From Tenacibaculum gallaicum (GTDB lineage Bacteria; Bacteroidota; Bacteroidia; Flavobacteriales; Flavobacteriaceae): a DNA stretch of 64,000 bases. Positions 60,845 to 64,000 of the stretch are shown one piece after another. The notes beneath the pieces are model-generated. The model was not told the origin of the DNA, searched no databases, and saw only the letters and a list, made by a program, of their open reading frames with translations. Made by a program: the position numbers and the translations under genes. How positions within the stretch are numbered: the first letter of the stretch is position 1; every line of letters starts with the position of its first letter. Where the stretch lies: the NCBI RefSeq assembly GCF_003387615.1, contig NZ_QUNS01000001.1, positions 660,241-724,240 on the forward strand, read 5' to 3'.

Positions 60845-60879
60845 AAGACCAGTATGACTAAAAGTCTATTGGTCTTTTT
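60845..60879 (+). terminator. intrinsic terminator after the M61 gene
   Basis: AAGACCA pairs with TGGTCTT, with an inner GACT/AGTC stem, followed by T residues. Confidence 0.75.
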
Positions 60880-60919
60880 CTTTCTATAAATCAGAAGAAA
60901 AACATAAAAATAGTTTTCT

Positions 60920-60927
60920 TATTTTTG
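60920..60927 (+). promoter_or_regulatory. -7 box TATTTTTG of lspA
   Basis: TATTTTTG lies 20 bases before ATG 60947. A -33 TTG is not seen. Confidence 0.45.
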
Positions 60928-60946
60928 TTTCCATTAAATAGAAAAA

Positions 60947-61540
60947 ATGTCTAAAAAACACATCGCAATACTTACTGTAATTTTGGCAATTTTAATTGAT
61001 CAAATTAGTAAAATTTACATTAAAACACATTTTCAATTAGGTGAAGAAGTTGTTGTTTTCAATGATTGGTTTAGAATCCATTTTACGGAGAACAATGGAA
61101 TGGCATGGGGCTTTGAATTTGGGGGTAAAGCAGGAAAACTGTTTTTAACCTTATTTAGAGTTATTGCGGTTACAGGTATTGTGTATTGGCTGTGGCAAAC
61201 TATAAAACGAAAGGCGCACACCGCTGTTATTATTGCTATTGCATTAATTTTAGCAGGAGCAGTAGGTAATATTATCGATTCTGTTTTTTATGGAATTATT
61301 TTTGATTCTTCATACCACAACGTGGCAACACTTTTTTCAGATAATCCTTACGGAGAACTATTCCACGGAAAAGTAGTAGATATGTTATACTTTCCTATTT
61401 ACGAAGGGGAGAGTTTTACTTTTTTTAACGCGATATTTAACGGAGCAGATTCTTGGATTACTATAGGGGTAGCCTTGTTGTTTATTTTTAATAAACAGGC
61501 ATTTCCTAAGGAAGAAAAAGAAACAAAACAAGTTTTATAA
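60947..61540 (+). CDS. lspA: lipoprotein signal peptidase II
   Basis: A 197-residue inner-membrane aspartic protease that cleaves the signal peptide of lipoproteins, many of which are encoded in this window. Four helices. ENNGMAWGF is the conserved substrate-side block, and the catalytic Asp residues are in GAVGNIIDSVFYG and GKVVDMLYFP. It has an extra loop between them compared with E. coli LspA, as usual in Bacteroidota. Confidence 0.96.
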   Translation: MSKKHIAILTVILAILIDQISKIYIKTHFQLGEEVVVFNDWFRIHFTENNGMAWGFEFGGKAGKLFLTLFRVIAVTGIVYWLWQTIKRKAHTAVIIAIALILAGAVGNIIDSVFYGIIFDSSYHNVATLFSDNPYGELFHGKVVDMLYFPIYEGESFTFFNAIFNGADSWITIGVALLFIFNKQAFPKEEKETKQVL

Positions 61541-61583
61541 AAGACTTTAGATACTTTTTTTATATTTATAGAAAAAGAAAACT

Positions 61584-62186
61584 ATGCGTTTATTAAAATA
61601 TCTTGCTGCTTTTATACTGGGATTTTTAATTGCAAAACTATGGTACGAAAAGAAAGAAGAAAAGTACGAGCAAGAAGAAATTCAAGTAGTATTAAACGGA
61701 ATTCAAAACCTAAGTAAGTTAGTGGTTTCAGAAGGGAATTTCTCTGAAATGTACAGCTTTACGGATGCAAGAAAATATTTTTATGGATACCTTACATTTG
61801 AAAAGAAAGCAATGCTTTCTGTAAATGCTAAAGTTGAGGTAGGTTATGATTTATCAGAACTAGAAATCCAGATAGACAGTATTGGTAAACAAATCATCAT
61901 TAATAAAATTCCTGAAGAAGAACTAGTTATATCTCCTGATATTAAGTATTTTGATTTACAACAAAGTCAGTTTAATACCTTTTCTAAACAAGAACTGAAT
62001 AAGTTGAATGTTAAAGCGATTGAAAAGATTAAATCGACAATAACTGTATCTCAACTACAAAAAGATGCTAAAACACGCTTATTTGAAGAATTGTCTAAAC
62101 TTTACCAGCTTTCTAAAATTTACAATTGGAAAGTGGTAGATAATACGAATTCTGGTGTTTTTGAAAGGCTGTTACTAAAAGATTAA
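61584..62186 (+). CDS. DUF4230 domain protein
   Basis: A 200-residue membrane-anchored protein: one N-terminal helix (YLAAFILGFLIAKLWY), a charged segment, then the DUF4230 domain with GIQNLSKLVVSEGNFSEMYS, VEVGYDLSELEIQID and IINKIPEEELVISPDIKYFD. The family is widespread and of unknown role. It follows lspA by 43 bases on the same strand. The last 4 bases overlap the convergent sulfur-transport gene. Confidence 0.88.
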   Translation: MRLLKYLAAFILGFLIAKLWYEKKEEKYEQEEIQVVLNGIQNLSKLVVSEGNFSEMYSFTDARKYFYGYLTFEKKAMLSVNAKVEVGYDLSELEIQIDSIGKQIIINKIPEEELVISPDIKYFDLQQSQFNTFSKQELNKLNVKAIEKIKSTITVSQLQKDAKTRLFEELSKLYQLSKIYNWKVVDNTNSGVFERLLLKD

Positions 62187-62596
62187 TTAGGTAACTTCTT
62201 ACTCAATAAACCATAAATAAAAGCACCTAAGAGCGCTCCTAAGAGCACAATAATCATCGGGAGTATTCCTTGACCTATTAAAACAAAAATAGGAGCAGGA
62301 CAAGCACCTGCCAATGCCCAACCCAATCCGAAGATAGTGCCGCCAACTAAAGTTCTTATAAATCCTTTCTTCTTTTCTTTAATGTTGATTTGGTTTCCTA
62401 AGTAATCTTTAACCTTTCCACTTTTAAAGAAATACATAAATATAGCAGAGATAGCCACAGAAGAACCAATGATACCATACATGTGAAATGATTGGAATTT
62501 AAACATTTCATAAATACGATACCAAGAAACAGCTTCAGATTTCGATAAAATAATTCCGAAAACAATACCGATAATTAAAAATTTTATATTCTTCAT
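62183..62596 (-). CDS. YeeE/YedE (DUF6691) sulfur-transport membrane protein, second half
   Basis: A 137-residue protein with about four helices. GTIFGLGWALAGACPAPIFVLI carries the conserved G-x-C of YeeE/YedE thiosulfate channels. With the adjacent 186-residue protein it forms the split pair equal to the single long YeeE of other bacteria. ATG 62596 is used; an in-frame TTG at 62605 adds three residues and overlaps the previous gene. Substrate thiosulfate or related sulfur is by family. Confidence 0.9.
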   Translation of the reverse strand: MKNIKFLIIGIVFGIILSKSEAVSWYRIYEMFKFQSFHMYGIIGSSVAISAIFMYFFKSGKVKDYLGNQINIKEKKKGFIRTLVGGTIFGLGWALAGACPAPIFVLIGQGILPMIIVLLGALLGAFIYGLLSKKLPN

Positions 62597-62597
62597 C

Positions 62598-63158
62598 TTA
62601 ACCAAAAATTAAAGGGAATAATACCCAAATCATAAATAAACCACCAATAAAAAAACCAAGTACTGCAATTAAAGAAGGTAATTGAAAACTACTTAAACCT
62701 GTAATAGCATGTCCTGAAGTACAACCACCTGCATAACGAGTTCCAAATCCGATTAAAATTCCAGCAACTAATAAAATTGTAAAACCTTTTAAGGTTAACA
62801 TGCTTTCAATACTAAAAATTTCGTTTGGTACATAGGTTTCTCCTGCATCAGAAAAGCCTAAATTAGCTAATTCACTAACTGTTGTTGGGTTTAAATCAAT
62901 TCCTGGTGTAGCAGAGAGGTAGTTGATGGCTATATATCCTCCAATTACTAAACCAATTAAAAAAACAATAGCCCAATCGCGTTCTTTCCAATCCTTTTTA
63001 AAGTAACTAGATACTTTACCAGCTCCTGCCATGGTACACATGGTTTCTAGGTTGGTAGAAACACCAAAATTTTTTCCGTGGTAAAAGAATAAAAAAAGTA
63101 TTATGGCGATGAGTGGCCCTGAAACAAACCACGGCCAAGGTTGTATGATAAAATCCAT
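62598..63158 (-). CDS. YeeE/YedE sulfur-transport membrane protein, first half
   Basis: A 186-residue inner-membrane protein with about five helices. ARYAGGCTSGHAITGLSSFQ is the YeeE channel motif with its Cys, and WKERDWAIVFLIGLVIGGYI is a typical helix start. It precedes the DUF6691 partner by 1 base, and its ATG overlaps the last base of the waaA stop. In other Bacteroidota the pair often accompanies a rhodanese or MBL sulfur gene; none is adjacent here. Confidence 0.92.
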   Translation of the reverse strand: MDFIIQPWPWFVSGPLIAIILFLFFYHGKNFGVSTNLETMCTMAGAGKVSSYFKKDWKERDWAIVFLIGLVIGGYIAINYLSATPGIDLNPTTVSELANLGFSDAGETYVPNEIFSIESMLTLKGFTILLVAGILIGFGTRYAGGCTSGHAITGLSSFQLPSLIAVLGFFIGGLFMIWVLFPLIFG

Positions 63159-64000
63159 TATAAAAGTTTTTTAATGTAGTCCATTATGGTTTTGGTAGCT
63201 CCAATATTGTTTTTTATGTATGTATAATTTGTGTTACCCATATGAGCTCTTAAATCATCATTGTTTTTTAGTAATGCAAAGTTAGAGTTTAATTCCTTCC
63301 TATTTGTAACAATTGTAACACTTCCAAGTTTTAGTAAGTCGGTTGCTTCTTGAAATTTTTTATACTTAACACCTCCAAAAATAATAGGAATGCCAAAAGT
63401 AGCAGGTTCTAAAATGTTGTGTAAACCAGTTGCTAATCCACCACCTACATAGGCTACATCAGCATACGAATAAATTTTAGTGAGTAAACCAATGGTGTCA
63501 ATAATAAATACTTGATATCCAGCTAATTTTTTCTTGTCTTTTTCAGAAAATAAAACCGTTTTTTTATGGATTGAATTTTGTAGCTCTTTTATTTGTTTCT
63601 GATGAATATTATGTGGAGCAATAATAAACTTTTCGTCATCAGTGGCGTGATTATTAATATAGTCAATAATCAATTCTTCGTCTTCTTTCCATGTACTACC
63701 TGCAATGACGGTATGTTGATTGTTTTTAAACTTAGAAATAAAGTCTAAAGAATTGTTTTGCTGTAAAATATCGTATACGCGATCAAATCGCGTATCACCA
63801 GCAATGGTTACATTGTGGAAATCAATAGAATTTAATAGGTTTTTAGAAGTTTGGTTTTGCACAAAAAAGTGATTAAACGCTGTCAATTTTTTACGCATAA
63901 AACCTCCGTACCACTTAAAAAAAGATTGCTTTTTTCTAAAAATACCTGAGATTAAAATTGTAGGAACCTCTTGCTTTTTTAATTCTGAAAGGAGGTTAGG
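63158..64000 (-). CDS. waaA: 3-deoxy-D-manno-octulosonic-acid transferase (Kdo transferase), partial
   Basis: The gene enters from the right edge; the frame stays open to 64000. About 280 of the usual 410 or so residues are visible. FFKWYGGFMRKKLTAFNHFFVQN, GDTRFDRVYDI, VIAGSTWKEDEELII, IAPHNIHQKQI and FIIDTIGLLTKIYSYADVAYVGGG are clear WaaA blocks of the glycosyltransferase GT-B fold, adding Kdo to lipid A precursor. The N-terminal half lies outside the window. An internal ATG at 63898 is not the start. Confidence 0.93.
   Translation of the reverse strand, partial: PNLLSELKKQEVPTILISGIFRKKQSFFKWYGGFMRKKLTAFNHFFVQNQTSKNLLNSIDFHNVTIAGDTRFDRVYDILQQNNSLDFISKFKNNQHTVIAGSTWKEDEELIIDYINNHATDDEKFIIAPHNIHQKQIKELQNSIHKKTVLFSEKDKKKLAGYQVFIIDTIGLLTKIYSYADVAYVGGGLATGLHNILEPATFGIPIIFGGVKYKKFQEATDLLKLGSVTIVTNRKELNSNFALLKNNDDLRAHMGNTNYTYIKNNIGATKTIMDYIKKLL

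Noticed and set aside
63158..63898. Complete 246-residue glycosyltransferase starting at ATG 63898
   Set aside because: The frame continues upstream to the window edge with WaaA family residues, so this ATG is internal.
1..64000. CRISPR array, insertion sequence, prophage or rRNA operon
   Set aside because: No regular spaced repeats, transposase, integrase or rRNA segments were seen on either strand.

Overview
This is a low-GC window with features typical of a marine member of the Flavobacteriaceae (Bacteroidota). Supporting signs are A/T-rich leaders without clear Shine-Dalgarno sequences, several -7 boxes of the TAnnTTTG type, many lipoproteins whose lipidated Cys is followed by acidic residues, SPII and OmpA proteins of Bacteroidota type, and a SufABCD operon. 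A genus cannot be fixed from the sequence alone; Tenacibaculum-like or Polaribacter-like is my impression only.

Layout. 1-1.7 kb: the tail of a VOC protein, two small proteins and a cupin/JmjC-like protein. 1.8-8.4 kb: a cell-surface signalling locus with ECF sigma factor, FecR anti-sigma factor and a TonB-dependent receptor carrying an STN domain, divergent from a lipoprotein with a duplicated domain, a metalloprotease lipoprotein and a beta-barrel protein. A matching two-block motif (GGTAGGG-N18-TCTAAA) stands upstream of both fecR and the divergent lipoprotein, and I read it as the ECF promoter. 8.5-15.9 kb: biotin genes bioB, a beta-ketoacyl synthase, bioA, a polytopic membrane protein, bioD, a DUF2007 protein and bioF. 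15.9-16.2 kb: two identical tRNA-Asn genes with their own promoter and terminator. 16.4-20.4 kb: 2-oxoglutarate dehydrogenase E1 and E2, separated by a short structured repeat-like element.

20.5-26.8 kb: an accessory stretch with an AraC regulator, NTF2-like, SRPBCC, VOC and DUF547 proteins, a broken small membrane gene, an esterase-like lipoprotein, a beta-barrel and a LytTR regulator. 26.9-31.8 kb: sufA-sufB-(metallo-beta-lactamase lipoprotein)-sufC-sufD. 31.9-36.3 kb: a four-gene lipoprotein operon with an LVIVD protein, a seven-repeat propeller-like protein, an MbnP-like protein and a di-heme peroxidase, which looks like a metal or redox surface module. 36.4-44.3 kb: housekeeping genes thiL, LysM, EamA, yicC, gmk, nadD, M23 peptidase, GH3 and MOSC.

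44.3-45.7 kb: a TetR regulator and an HD-domain gene with a strong palindrome between them. 45.8-49.0 kb: a frameshifted mini-gene, an S41 peptidase, dCMP deaminase, a HupE-like protein and an Lrp regulator. 49.1-54.3 kb: umuC-umuD, a bacilliredoxin, a TerB-DnaJ protein and a PorE-like OmpA protein. 54.4-64 kb: ileS, a DksA-like protein, a DUF4097-like protein, an M61 peptidase, lspA, a DUF4230 protein, two YeeE/YedE sulfur-transport proteins and the C-terminal part of waaA (kdtA), which runs off the window. Several genes have a first in-frame TTG or GTG lying inside a promoter or terminator; for these I chose the downstream ATG. No CRISPR array, insertion sequence, prophage or rRNA was seen.
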